Positions 47,456-59,876 are shown, counted from the stretch's first letter. The stretch: DNA of 64,000 nucleotides from Bryum argenteum (GCA_037043015.1 CM073324.1:20104097-20168096); one strand, 5' to 3'. Notes: generated by a model from the sequence alone, not told the origin. Translations and numbers: made by a program.

Positions 47456-48546
47456 ATTATTGAGGGTACAATGACATTGAAATTGAACTTGTGCCCAACA
47501 ATAAGAGGCACAGTGTGGCAGTGTCACTGAACAAGAGGAGGCCCTGGCACGCCACGCGCGCAAGTCGTCGCGTCAACTGGTCACGCGGGCTCGCGAGACT
47601 CTTCAGTCCACTCGGGCCCCGCATCTCGCATTGGCAACACGGCCAGTAATCGATTGCAGCACCCAAGCTCCTCCACCTGCCACCCATTCATCGTACGTAC
47701 TCGCATCAAAATTCTGGCCACCTCGATCCCGATTCCATTCTCATATGACATCGAAGTCTTCCTGCACGACCAGCGCGCGCGCTCTGCATCTCTAGCCCAG
47801 CTCGAAACACTCATACCTCGCTTCTAGCTACCTCTTTGCAATCCGTTGCATTGCCTGAAACGCGTACAAACGCGTACTACAGTGCTTCCTTCGGGTTGAG
47901 GTCCTGGTACCACTCCCTGTTTCTGATAGCTAGCTAGCTACTCCACCTACATTCTGGAAGCGCGTCGTGATGACCTTGCCATGCCGATACTGGCGTGTGT
48001 GCGTGTCAGGTCATTGGAGAAGTGCTAACTGCTTCTTTCGAGCTCTTGTAAATGACGATATCAATATTTTGATAAGATTAAACAGGAGGTTTAATATAGA
48101 CTTCATCCGGTAGCTTTCCGGTTAGAGTTTCCGGGAGGTGGAGCATTTCTAGACAGGCTGTCATGGACAATCCTGGTCCGAAAGAGGCATTCTGTGACGT
48201 TCCAGGTAAAATTCCGCCATGGTGGCGACCCATTCAGATACTGACAGAAGTTTTGGCTGTCGGGAGGACCCATCGGAACCGCGTTTTGTACAATCTGAAT
48301 GAACCAAACGGGAACTCTCCTGATAAATGGCATCGGCTGTTGGATATCATGTCACGTACATGAAAGGGTGACAGCCGACTTGACGACTATGTCGGCACTG
48401 CCTACATGGCAGACGCACGGACGACTATGTCGGCACTGCCTACATAGCAGACGCACGGCTAGAAGATCTGGCAGATTGTTTTCACATTTAATCGAGGCGA
48501 CAGTGCTCGTCATTTCACACACTTCTCTTGCCTCGATTACTGGCAG
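47456..48546 (+). promoter_or_regulatory. Copy 3 upstream region and leader exon
   Basis: It is homologous to 36129-37225 and its paralogues (shared GGCAACACGG, CGATTG-AGCACC, TCCTCCACCTGCCA and the donor GGCAG|GTAATCAGC at 48546). A 60-bp tandem duplication, ACGACTATGTCGGCACTGCC, occurs twice at about 48381-48460, close to the donor. Confidence 0.5.
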
Positions 48547-48901
48547 GTAATCAGCTTCGTGCTCTGTTTCAGCTTCGTTTTGTCCTTCCAAGTGCCTATG
48601 TTAATGTTTCATCAGTTTGTGAAATAGCGTCTGCTACTAGTCGGTGTGAGAAGAGGATAGTTTCTCAATTAGGATAAGGATCATCGGAGTGAGATTTCTT
48701 CGATTCGGATATCTTCTGCTTTCAATCAAGAAGATTGAGGGTGATTACTCCAATTCGTTAATAAAAGTCCGGTGTTTATAGATGATTTGTTGGTGTAGTG
48801 ATGACTGGAAGTGTCCTTTTCATGTGACGCTCATCATATGGATGTGTGGGATTTGTATCCAGCTGCGAAAGCTTCAAGCACGGTCGAGACTTTCTCACAA
48901 C

Positions 48902-49939
48902 ATGAGTCCAAAAAATCATCTGAATGATGTGAGTTTTCGAGCTCAAGCGTCTTCATTCACCTTGTTTTAGTTTCAATTCTAACCGACTGGTACTTTTCCT
49001 CCATCATTTTATTTTCATTGTAGATTGACAATCACTTTGATTTCAGATTTTCTCACCGCACACGAATGTCGAAGAAACCGATGAGCTTCCAAGTGAAACG
49101 GTAAGCCCGATGATCATTCTACAGAATTTCTTTACATCCTGTCGGTGACGTTAAGATTTGTGCCTCCATCCAGCTTCTGAGTTCGACAATCTTTTAGCAT
49201 GAACTGTTGTAACAATGTTCTTCACTCAGTCTTGTAGTTTGACAAAATCACATCGGTTCTACTTTCGAGTCGAGGAAGTTGCTCATTTTTCGAATATGGC
49301 ATCGTGCATGCAGATGGAAGTGAAGGTTTCATGCACCAAAAGCGTTGATTTAAAAGCTCTACGGAAAGAAATCGAGGTGCAAGACATGAGTAAGTAACAC
49401 TTTCCTTAACAGGTTAGATTAAGAGATTTTGATGTCTGTCAAAAGTTTTCCTGTTAGAATGAATAATTTTGCCATACAATAGCTTATTAAGATCAGAAAC
49501 AGATCAATATGTAATTGAACTCAACATCTTAACACCAAATATTGCATGAATTTGAATAAACTTCATCCAACATCCTTCTTCCTCTCTCTGTTTTTTAGTG
49601 TATAAGAAATAGCCTACTACTTGAGGAGGGAAAGTAGTCACATCTTCTTACATATGACCAGTGGTACCGGTCACAGCCACAATTGTGGCACTCTATTTAA
49701 ATTTGTCCTCACTTTTTTTTGCATTGTGTGTGTAAATTTATCACTGTGGATGTAAAGTTATCACATGTAATAAATGGACATTGATGCTTGTGCAAGCAGA
49801 AATCAGCAGAGACGACTGCAATGTCATCGTTTTCGTGGGCATCTTCGCTGATAACGAATTCAATCAATACACACTGCTCGAAGTGGTGCGGCGATTTGAC
49901 GAAGAAGCAAGCATCAAGTCGGTGTCGCCGGCGAAGTAA
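48902..49939 (+). CDS. Small HMA-like family, copy 3 (4 coding exons)
   Basis: Coding exons are 48902-48928, 49047-49100, 49314-49389 and 49800-49939, with a leader intron 48547-48862. The product is about 98 residues: MSPKNHLND, IFSPHTNVEETDELPSET, MEVKVSCTKSVDLKALRKEI, then ISRDDCNVIVFVGIFADNEF and LLEVVRRFDEEASIKSVSPA. The beta-alpha-beta-beta-alpha-beta order and lengths fit an HMA/ferredoxin-like domain. The loop has one Cys (SCTKS) where HMA proteins have CxxC. This is the cleanest copy, with all splice sites canonical and no stop. The metal-binding role is a guess; the fold resemblance is by pattern only. Confidence 0.75.
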
Positions 49940-50329
49940 TCACATTCTCATTCATGTCTTACATTTGTAGATAATTGCTTTGGGAATTATAGATTCTTTC
50001 CCTATCAGCGAGTGTGTACAGAATACGATCAACCTACCATTGGCATTTCGAGGTTGAAATTGTTGAAATTGGTAGACAGTGTATAGCATACCCAGTGGAA
50101 GTTCATGAACATTTCCAAATTTGAACATTTGTTATGTCAGTTATTTGTTACAGCATTTTTCATTGGAATAAAACTTCATTCATGGCTGTATTTGTGAGTA
50201 GCAGGCTTTGGTGTTTGATGAGGCTCCTTGTCAAAACACTATATTTCGATGAATTGGGAAAATCCAAGATTATGGACATCTGTGAACAGAGCCGCACAAT
50301 AAAGATGATGATTTAAAATCTAACACACC

Positions 50330-51317
50330 CCCAACAAAAGGGTGCCCGAGCGGCCGACGCGCGGGAAAGTCGTCGGAGTCAACTCGTCACGCTGGACCCG
50401 CTTCACCAAGTGCTACTACTCACTGGCAACACGCTCGACTGATCGATCGAAGCACCAAATTCCTCCATCTGCGACGCACCCATTGTACTTGCATCACAAT
50501 CGTGGCCACCTCCCGATTCCGTTCTCGATCGTACGCGATAACGTTTCGCCATACGGCGCCCGCGCGCTCTGCGATTCTAGCTCAACTCGAAGCTTTCACT
50601 GATCGCCAGCTTCCAATCACTTGCAATCACTTGCATACAGAATCAGAGATCGAATCGCTAGAATCCTAGCCAGCTCGTTCCAATCACACAGTTTGCATTG
50701 CCCGAAACTTGTACATTCTACAGTGCTTTCTAAGGGTTGAGGTCCTTGCTTTCTGATAGCCATCTATCTACTCCCCCTACATTCCGAAGCTAAGCGCGTG
50801 CGTGGGTGCGTGCTGGATCATTGGAGACGTTCTGAATGCGTCTTTCTATCCAGTCACCGTCACTGGAAAGATCGAAAGAGCTCTGGTAAATGACGATATC
50901 AGTTTTCGATACAATCAGGCATCGGGTGGTCTATCTGTTTGCTTTCCGGTTAGATATCCGGCGTGGACAATTCCCTAGTGGTTCAGACTTTAAAGATTCA
51001 GGTTGAACATTCCGGCATGGTGCGGACCGATCAGGTACACCTTTGACTGTCGGTGGGAGATCCCACCGGAACTGTCTTTGCCATAATCAGAAAGAGTTAG
51101 GCGGGAAACACGCTGATGAACTTGCTTGATCTTTCGACATTTGTCCCGACTTGCAGACATTTGCAGACGCGCGTACGTCCAGGTAAAGGGTACGTCTGTT
51201 TCACCTTCCCTGCCGCAATTTAACTTTTAATATCGCCTCGATTACTGCAACTCCATCTCGTCTTCGGAGCTTCAACGATCTGCCATTGCTCGTCGCATTG
51301 CTTCCTCCGTCCTGCAG
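50330..51317 (+). pseudogene. Copy 4 of the small-gene family: leader only, coding exons lost
   Basis: The upstream and leader-exon region matches the other copies up to the donor CCTGCAG|GTAATCAGC (51317). The expected ATG exon and the HMA-like exons do not follow. About 51700-51790 matches the region after the stop codons of copies 3 and 5 (TGACATTGTTTCTCTTGG and ACATTTCCAA). An internal deletion or replacement of about 2 kb therefore removed the coding part. Confidence 0.65.
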
Positions 51318-52549
51318 GTAATCAGCTTCAATCTTGCTCTGTTTGAACAGCTGGGTAGAATGTATTACTGGCGACCTCCGGCCATCACCGCTGACTTCAC
51401 AGGGTGACCCACAGATGGAGTGGATGAAAAATGGTTGATGGAGCACGTGAGGACGACGGACGGAGGAGTGGAGCACCTACCATGGATGAGGAGTGGTGAG
51501 GATGAGGGTTCATTTGTGGATGATACTCGTCCACCCAGTGTATCATTACGAACAGACACTTCATTCACACCAACCCCTTAGAAAGGGACCGGAGTTTCTA
51601 TCTATTTGCAGTGGCTACAAGTGATTTGTCGTGGACTGTCTTTGTAGTGGGGTGTAATTATGCCAAGATTCGCGAAGATGATAGTGCTTTGGAAAAGGGA
51701 TTTCAAGGTTGACATTGTTTCTCTTGGAGAAGGTATATAGGATACTTCCTTAGAAGTTCATAGACATTTCCAATTTTTGAACACACAATTTGGTTTGCAA
51801 GAAATTCGTTCATTATTGAAAAAATTTGTGGCATGCTTGGGCTTAACTTTGATGTTTGATGAGGCTGTTTAATTGTCAGAACACCATATTCATTGAATTG
51901 GGAAAAAATTCCAAGATTATGGAAATATACAAGCTGAATCTGACCACCACAAGTAACAACCAGATGAATACGAATTCTTAAGGCTTGTTTGCACTTGGCC
52001 TTTGCAAAGACCATGGATAAAAATTTAACACCCCCACAATTTGGGGAGGAATACCTTTTTTTGATAAAAGGTGTCATCAATGAGGTTTATAAAGGTGTAA
52101 TCAATAGTGAGGGGATTACGTAATGGCCCCTCAAGTGAGACAATACATAAGATCACTCTTAAGTGAGGAAAATTTGAGAATCTTTCCAATATTGGTGCTC
52201 CCTTAAGTATTGCCTACTATTGCTCAAATCTCTTTTGTCCTCCTAAATGTTTACTAATATACCACTCCTTAAAGTGTACCATGTAGACATCCATGTAGGT
52301 TTGGTAATTACTAATGAATGTAGGTGAGAACACACACTTTTTAATAGAGATAAGACCCCCTCCTAAGACCTCCTCTAAGGCCAGGTGCGAACACGCCTTT
52401 AGATATGTAAATTTTGATAATGATCCAAAAGGTTGTACCAATAGATTTTGATTTAATCAATTCAACTCTTTGGCATTGGAAATTTTCTCAGTTTATTCAT
52501 TATGATGTTTCGAGTGATATTCTATTGAGTGCATGTTATGAGAATGACT
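51318..52549. other. Non-coding remnant region after copy 4
   Basis: No gene is seen. It holds the copy 4 3' remnant (51700-51790) and unassigned AT-rich DNA. Confidence 0.45.
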
Positions 52550-52808
52550 TGTAACATAAGCAAGAGAATAAAGATTGGTTGAGGAGTGAAATTTTACAAT
52601 CTAATTCACAATTTGTATGAGTGATTATGTGCTTTGAAAGGATTGTGGTAGGTAGGTTGGAATTGTACATAATCTAGTAGGAGTTTACAAGCTCATCATT
52701 GATTGGTTCATGATTCATGATACCCAAGTTCAAAAAGTGCACCATCCATGATGTTATAATCCAATTTTGGGCTGCCCATTTTTAACCCCATCGATGTTTA
52801 AGGGTTAA
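52550..52808 (-). repeat. Inverted partial copy of the 56.7-kb TTAA-type repeat
   Basis: The segment from GTGAAATTTTACAATC through AGCTCATCATTGATTGGTTC to GTTTAAGGGTTAA (ending 52808) is the reverse complement of 56690-56950. The far terminus is not recognisable, so it is probably truncated. Confidence 0.7.
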
Positions 52809-52859
52809 ACCCCTCCAACCCAAATAGGGTCTCAAAAATCTCTATGGTGCTTGTAACTT

Positions 52860-54331
52860 GTGCTTGTTCTTTGGACGTGGCACATACCCCAACAAAAGGG
52901 GCGCACAGTGTACCACGCAAAAAGAGGCCCGAGTGGCAGACGCACCAAAGTCGTCGGCGTCAACTCGTCACGCGGGCTGGAACGACTCTTCACTCGGCCA
53001 CGCTTTCACCACTACCCACATCATCACATTTGCAACTCGATCAACTGATCGATCGTTGAACCCCAACGCTGCAGCTAGCCTCCATCTCCCTACATCACAA
53101 TTGTGACCACCTCTCAATTCCTTTCACGTACGCGATCAACGTCTCGCCACACGGAGCCAGCGAGCTCTGCAATTCTAGCTCAGTCCGAAGCTTATCAGAG
53201 CTTACCCAGCTTCGAGCTCATTCCGATCACTCTCGCATTGCCTGTCAAAGTGCACAGTGTTGCTTAGGTTCAGGGTCTTGCGTGCTACCACTCACTTACT
53301 CTTTCGTTACTGGGTTGCTGATACTTATTCCCCGCGCGGCCCCTACGCGTTATGGGAGCTTCGTGGTGATAGCCAATTGGCCGTGCCGACACTAGAATGT
53401 GTGCTTGTTGGATCAGTGAAGTTATACTGAATCCGACTTTCTATCCATCCACCGTCACTGGAACTGGAAGGATCGATCGAAGATGTCGAGAAAGAGCTTC
53501 TGTACATGAGGATTTAGTTATGGTTCAGCCGGTGAGAGCATCCGGTAGATGCAGCATTTCTAGACAGCCATGGACAATCCGGCTTTTAGGAAATCATTCT
53601 GTGGAGATTCAGGTAAAGTTTCCAACATGGCGCGGACCGTTCAGGTAATTGCTGGACATTCTGACTGTCGGGAGCCTCCATCGGAACCGAGTTCCCGTAA
53701 ATTTGCGAAACTGCTGAGAAAGCTCGTTGGCCGACATTTGGATGCTCACTACCATTGGTCTTGTGCCGGCACTGCCTACCAAAAAACGGCGAAACTGCTT
53801 AGAAAGCTCATCGGGCGACATTTGGATGCTCACTGACACTACCGTTGTTGTTGCCAACGCTGGGGGATCCCCTATTCCAAACAATGATGGGGCGGGGCCT
53901 GTTAGGTTCGAAGTCGTATGTCACTGGCTGCCGTGTTGATAGATTCACAACTTCAACGCTGTTAGAGGAGGCTGAATCCATCGGTCCTTTGCCGGCATGG
54001 CCGAAACCGCTGAAACTGCTGAGAAAGCTCGTCGGCCGACGTTTGAATGCTCACTACCATCGTCCTTTTGCTGGCATTGCCGACATTGCCGACATTTGTA
54101 CGCTCACATCGCAGATAAATATGCTAGCACCTCGATCACTGTATCTCATTTTCAGCTTGTCTTTTGGATGGCTCGTTAGTGAGAATTGAAGTTAATGAGA
54201 ATAGAGCCTGGAGTTTGTCGAGATCCTGCAACCTCCCAAGGTCGCGGTGAAAACTGCGACGTCTTCAGAGCAACAACAATCTGCCATTGCTCCTTGTTCT
54301 ACTCAGAAGCTTTGCTTTCTCCGCTCTGCAG
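52860..54331 (+). promoter_or_regulatory. Copy 5 upstream region and leader exon
   Basis: It begins with the shared GTGGCACATACCCCAA, continues through CCCGAGTGGCAGACGCACC and GATCGATCG, and ends at the donor CTGCAG|GTAATCAGC (54331). Its later part contains a three-times repeated phrase around GAAAGCTCGTTGGCCGACAT (53711, 53796, 54020), an expansion not seen in the other copies. Confidence 0.5.
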
Positions 54332-54740
54332 GTAATCAGCTTTTGTGCATTGATAAATTAGTTGGAAGAATGAGAGGTACGAGAGCTTTGTTGTGATACT
54401 AGTGGCAATGTTACTAAACTTTGTGAGTGATTTTTGCGGCTGATTGTCGGTGAGAGTAGAGGGTAATATTTAAGCAATAGTACGCAAACTTGCGAGATCA
54501 TTGAAGAGAGATTATTCCAGATTTTTTTGTTCTGATTTATTGAATTTCCGTAGTGGATCTAAATACTCTGTTTCCACTGCATTCGGCCGAATCGTAGTTA
54601 ACACTCAACTTGTAAAACACTGATGTGAATTTCTGTAATTAAGATCCTTCTTAAACATGCTTTCTTCGACGCTCAAGAAGCTTATCATATGTATGTACGT
54701 GGGAATTGTCTCCAGCTAAAGTGCGGTTGAGACCCAAGCC

Positions 54741-55934
54741 ATGTCCAACGACAATCTCGGAGATTTTGTAAGTACCTCGAGTTCTAGCTTCATCTTCTTC
54801 AGTCAGCTTGTTAAAACTTCAAATCCAAGTGACTGGTACTTTTCCTCTATAATTATTTAGTTGTGACGTTCACTCTGATTTCAGACTTTTGCATGGGACG
54901 ACAAAGTCGTGCAAGGCGAAAGCTTTCCAAGTGAAACTGTAAGCCTGATTATGCTCACATGATCATTCTAGAGCACAGTGGTGTTGACATTTGTGAATCT
55001 GATCATCTGAAAACACTACTAGAAAAGAGCGGGGTTTGCAATGTTACAAATGTTGTCTTTGTGCAAACATTGCTCAAATCTAGCAATATTTTGAAACTTG
55101 CTTGAGTAACATTTGAGAAGAAAACGTTGCTAATCCCCTCAAATTGTAGTAGTGATGAGGTCTAGATCTATCATCTCCCAACTCTGGCATCTAAGTTCGA
55201 CAATTTTCTGAATACTCTCTACCCAGTCTAGTTTCGCTTTGAAAAGTATCACATCGCTTCGAATATCATAAACATGAAAGGAGAATTGCTAAACAATTTC
55301 GATGGATGCAGAAGGAATTGAAGATTTCGTGCACCAGAGACGTGAATAACTTTTTGGGCAATTTAAAGGACAGCTTAGACCTCCCAGACATGGGTAAGTT
55401 ACACTCTGATAAGCTTCAAGATGTTCTTCATCATCTATCTTTATGTCAAGTCAGTGTGTAATATTAAAATTTTGCTATCGCACATGTAACACACTCTGCG
55501 AACAAACACACAAGAAAACACATCCGATTCTTACACACTCACAGAATGAATGCTTCTCTTTTTTATCACTACAATTGGTTTACACCAAAGGTCTAATAGT
55601 TGAACACTGAACACACATACAATGAAACAACGACAAAGTGCTTACACGAAAAGACTAAAACTAAGGCGAGCAAGGTGAGAATATGAGAGAGACAATTTCA
55701 GCCTGGAAACCCTAATTCTCTTCTCAACAGAATTCCATCAAGAGACTTTTCGTTCTTTGGATGAAACTGATGAACGCCTACAACACTCAACATGCAGATA
55801 TCAGCACGGACAGCAACGTTATTCGTTTTGAGGGTATTTTCCCTGATAATACTGTCGATGAACACACTATTCTGAAAGCTGTGCATGTGTTTGACAGAAC
55901 TGCATCCATCCTTTCGGTGAAGACGTTGGGATAA
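54741..55934 (+). CDS. Small HMA-like family, copy 5 (4 coding exons)
   Basis: Coding exons are 54741-54767, 54885-54938, 55312-55393 and 55798-55934, with a leader intron 54332-54715. The product is about 99 residues: MSNDNLGDF, TFAWDDKVVQGESFPSET, KELKISCTRDVNNFLGNLKD, then ISTDSNVIRFEGIFPDNTVD and a helix ILKAVHVFDRTASILSV. Intron phases equal those of copies 2 and 3. The loop Cys is present (SCTRD). A CACTA miniature element sits in its third intron. The frame is intact. The pattern resembles an HMA domain without the second Cys. Confidence 0.73.
55014..55154. mobile_element. CACTA-type miniature element 2 (internally deleted)
   Basis: It is 141 bp, with the same ends as the element at 45066 (CACTACTAGAAAAGAG and GTAGTAGTG) but missing about 126 bp of the middle. 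The flanks are AAA and ATG, so the duplication is not clean. It lies inside an intron of copy 5. Confidence 0.75.
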
Positions 55935-56694
55935 TCACATCCTTATTCATGTCCTACTATGTATAGTATTCATTCATTTGTACAGAATTTTGTTTACATC
56001 ATTCTTAATCAACCTACCATTGGAGTTGATATTGTTTCTCTTGTATACAGTATGTAGCATTCTTACTGGAAGTTGGAGATACTTCCCTTTTTCTGAACAC
56101 ACCGGTTACATTGGTATAAGTATTAGGGTATAGTCATTTTCATTTTACAATAAAATTTGGTAATTGTTTGTAGCTGGCTTGGGCTTGAATCTGGTGATTG
56201 TATATTTCTTGTCAAAACTTGGGGCTCATCGTTTTCTCAGGTGTGTGCACACTTGAAGAAAGAATGCTTTGATGTGTTATTGGTGGGTGGTGGGTATGAG
56301 TTATTCTAGAGAATTGAGTAGCAATAAAAATTGACAAATGGTAGATTACAAACTTCACTTGACATTGTTTGATTGTAACTGTGTAATGAAATTTGCGTTA
56401 TATGAAACCATGTTGTTTATTCATCATTAAAAGTTTGACACTGTCTGCCATAGATACAAAATACTTAAGCATTTGAGTAAGTTAAGAATCTTATGGTTAG
56501 TCCATTATTTGTTATTTGAGCTAAGCTGATTTTGGTCTTCATGTTAAAGTTTATCTATGTGTCACATCTTTTTTATGGCAATTTTAATTTGTGCAAAACT
56601 TTATGGTTAAGTTTCTCAAAGAGTCCAAACTAGCTTCATACTGAGCACCAAATTAAATATCGATCACGGGTGCATGGTAGATTAGGAGTTGAAC
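55935..56694. other. Non-coding region 3' of copy 5
   Basis: No gene is seen. The segment about 56590-56694 (CAAAGAGTCC ... GGTAGATTAGGAGTTGAACT) recurs at about 58612-58700, a dispersed repeat pair. Confidence 0.5.
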
Positions 56695-57502
56695 TTAACC
56701 CTCAAAAGCCCATGGGGTCTGAAATGGGCAACCCAAAATTAGATCACAGCATCTTTTGGACTTGGACATCATGAATAGTGCACTTGTTGAACTTGGGCAT
56801 CATAAGTGAACCAATCAATGATGAGCTTGCAACCTCCTACTAGGTTATGTACAACCCCAACTTACCTACCACAATCCTTCCAAACTACAAAATCACTCAT
56901 ACAAATTGCGATTCAAACTGTAAAATTTCACTTTTTGAATACATCACAACAAGGTGACCAGTTTGACATCAAAATATAAGTGAAAAGTTCATTACAGTGA
57001 GAGCTACAGAGCAGCTGTTGGAAAGAGCCCCTCGGGCTCTCTTGGGCGTTTAACCCTTAAACGTCAGGCTATACGGATTTGGGCAGCCCAGTATTGAATC
57101 ACAGCATCTTTTGGACTCGGGCATCATGAATAGTGCACTTTTTGAACTTGGGCATCATGAATGATTCAATCAATGATGAGCTTGCAACCTCCTACAAGTA
57201 TTGTACAACCCCAACCTACCTACCACAATCCTTTCAAACCACAAAATCACTCATACAAATCGTGATTTGAATTCTAAAATTTCACTTTTTGAATGCATCA
57301 CAAGAAGGTGACCAGTTTGACATCAAAATATAAGTGAAAAGTTGAGTACATTGAGAGCTACGGAGAAGATTCTGTTGGAAAAGGACCCCTCGGGTCATCT
57401 TAGACGTTTAAGGGTTAAGGGTTAAATTAATGTTCAAAGTAGTGAGCACTATTCATTAGAGGGGCACGGAAAAGAGGGGCTCTCTTGGGCGTTTAAGGGT
57501 TA
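56695..57502. mobile_element. Cluster of two TTAA-type elements, one inserted at the end of the other
   Basis: Two related ~360-bp bodies lie in tandem (about 56695-57052 and 57050-57418; both contain GCATCTTTTGGACT and GATGAGCTTGCAACCTCC). The second is bounded by TTAACCCTTAAACGTC and its exact inverse GACGTTTAAGGGTTAA. The first starts TTAACCCTCAAAAGCCC, and its matching end (GGGCGTTTAAGGGTTAA) is now at 57486-57502. A 79-bp direct repeat (TTAATGTTCAAAGTAGTGAG) lies at 57425 and 57504. Confidence 0.65.
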
Positions 57503-57926
57503 AATTAATGTTCAAAGTAGTGAGCACTATTCATTAGAGGGGCACGGAAAGGCGTTTGTGGGCAGGGAAAGGAGTTCGTGGAGCTGCCAGGAATCGTTCC
57601 CGGATTGCATGCGAGGCAAGTTAGTCTTCTTCTTCTTTTTTTCTTTTTTTTCCATATTTCTGTCAATTCATTTCATTTAGGAATCGATTGTTTATACCAT
57701 GTGATAACCTGTATTGCTTAAATAAGACTCCAATTCTATTACTTTCATGTAGTTTCTCAGGCATGAAGACTGGGGAGTCTTAGTGCAACCCTTCTTGGCA
57801 CAATGTGTGTGTTTATGCACACACAAAGACTTGCATTCACATGGAAAATTTAGCAACATCTTTACAAGTTGCTTAGTATTTTTAAAGAGAAACATTTCTT
57901 TTATTCTTGCATCTAGGAGCTCAACA

Positions 57927-58212
57927 CACTACTAGAAAAGAGGGGGTTTTGCAACGTTACAGATGTTACTTAAATTGTGTAAACGTTGCTCAAGTCTAGC
58001 ACTGTTTTGGATTTTGATTTAGCAATGTTCTCAAGAAAATAAGGAACGTCTTCAACCTCAAAAATACACTAAATTATAAATAAATTTTTGTAATGATTCA
58101 ATAACCTTGCTTACTTTGTTGAGATTGTCGCTTAAGCAAGTTCAAAAATGTTGCATTGCGTAAGCAGCGTTTAAGAAAAAAAAAATGCAAAACTCACCAA
58201 CTTGTAGTAATG
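57927..58212. mobile_element. CACTA-type miniature element 3
   Basis: It is 286 bp, starting CACTACTAGAAAAGAGGGGG and ending GTAGTAATG, with an exact 3-bp duplication ACA on both sides. It is homologous over its length to the element at 45066-45332. Confidence 0.83.
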
Positions 58213-59136
58213 ACAAAAGCCTGTGTCCACTACTATATCAAACATTATTGTGCATATATATGGTAGGTGGCCTAAAACCCACACAACACCACAAATCATT
58301 CAGTAGGCCCCTCAAAGTATGAGGTACAATATAGCTTCCAACTTTTGGTTTTAATGTACTTAAAGTGTACATTTTAAACCGATAGGTTTTAGGTACACAC
58401 ATTGTTACTTACATACTTGTCATTTTTATGTCAAAAGCAAAACTTATATGTAATGTACACTCCAAATTAGGCCCATTTTAGTGTAGTCCACACTTTTTAA
58501 AACCATAAATGCTTTGAATATAATATCTCATTCAAGCTCTGTAAGTTGGATCTACAATCCATTTGTTGGAGGCATTCTTACAAAAATAAGTGCTTCTAAA
58601 ACTTTAGGGGTTCAGTTACCCAAAGAGTACAACATTAGTTTCATACTCAACACCAAATAGTATATCGATTACGGATAAATGGTAGGTTAGGGGTTAAACT
58701 TCACTTCCCTTGAAGTGTTCAAAGATTGCTTTAGAGTGACCACCAAAAAAAAAATCGATAATCATTTGAATCAAATGGCAAGGGTTCTAGGGTCCCAAAC
58801 ATTCTAGTTTTAAAATTATGTTGCATTTCTTCATAAAGTCTATGAGAAAAGATAACTACATCTTTGAATGCATCTCAATAAGGAGATTCTGAAAAGAAAT
58901 TATTTTTTTCTAAACTCTTTTAAATAGTAATGAAGATATGACATTTACCAAATTGGAATATTCCTATGGGGACTCGGAGTCCTAGCACGTGTATTTGTTA
59001 TAGGGGCATAAAGAGGAGGTTGTGGAGCCGCCGAAAATTGATTCAAGTAGGTGGGGCTTGAAAGCAACCACTTCGCATACGAAGCAAGTTCGGAAAAGTA
59101 GCTACAACTTTGTGTTGCCTCTAGTAGAAGCAGAAC
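58213..59136. other. AT-rich non-coding DNA
   Basis: No gene is seen. It includes the second member of the dispersed repeat pair (about 58612-58700), with a TTAGGGGTTAA terminus-like phrase at its end. Confidence 0.5.
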
Positions 59137-59139
59137 TTA

Positions 59140-59600
59140 GAGCATCTCCTATCGCTCCCTGTAAATGCTTCTAGTAAATCGCTTCTATTCTCGTGAGCCT
59201 TGAGGTTCCACGACTCATTTTAGCAAATTTGTTTATTTGCCTTAACACTTTGCGCGGCACGTGACGGAACGGCGAGAGAGTAAGGCTTGTCAACGACGAC
59301 TTTGTGAAATTCACCTTGATCAACATCCCGTTTGCCTGCTAGCATTGTTGACGTCTCTCATGGATTAACAAAAGACAAACAAGGACTTGTCATCTTTACA
59401 AGCAAAAATATAAACCAGGTTTTGTTATCTTGATACTACATGGAGGGTAGTCACTCCCTACAAAAGGCTCCCATGTGGCGTTTTCCAAGGAGCCTTGTAC
59501 TTGAATAGAGGGCGACACAGACCCATTAGAGCTCTCTTTCCTTAGCAGACAAGCCATTTCCACGTCCAAGGAGCAAATAGAGGGGCCATAGGAGATACTC
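59140..59600. mobile_element. Tourist-like (PIF/Harbinger) miniature element
   Basis: It is 461 bp. The inverted ends are GAGCATCTCCTATCGCTCC and, inverted, GAGTATCTCCTATGGCCCC. It is flanked by TTA at 59137-59139 and 59601-59603. TTA target duplications are specific to PIF/Harbinger elements. The interior is non-coding and includes a GCACGTGAC word. Confidence 0.72.
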
Positions 59601-59876
59601 TTATAGGTTATAGTTTGTAATTTTGTAACAGTACAACCGCATAACTTAAGGCTTTGTCAAACACTCTTCACTTCAAGAATGTCAATCAATTATTTAACGA
59701 GTATAATGCCGGTATTAATTCCGAAGTATTAAGCCGGTAATCCGATATGATTCCGTATTTCCCGATATATAAATATGGAAAAAAATTGGTGGAGGAGAAA
59801 AGCTCATGTGTGCCGGTGCAATTTGAAAGGTAGCCGAATTTATACAACTTTGGCCGCCCGGGCAGATATGGGTAAC

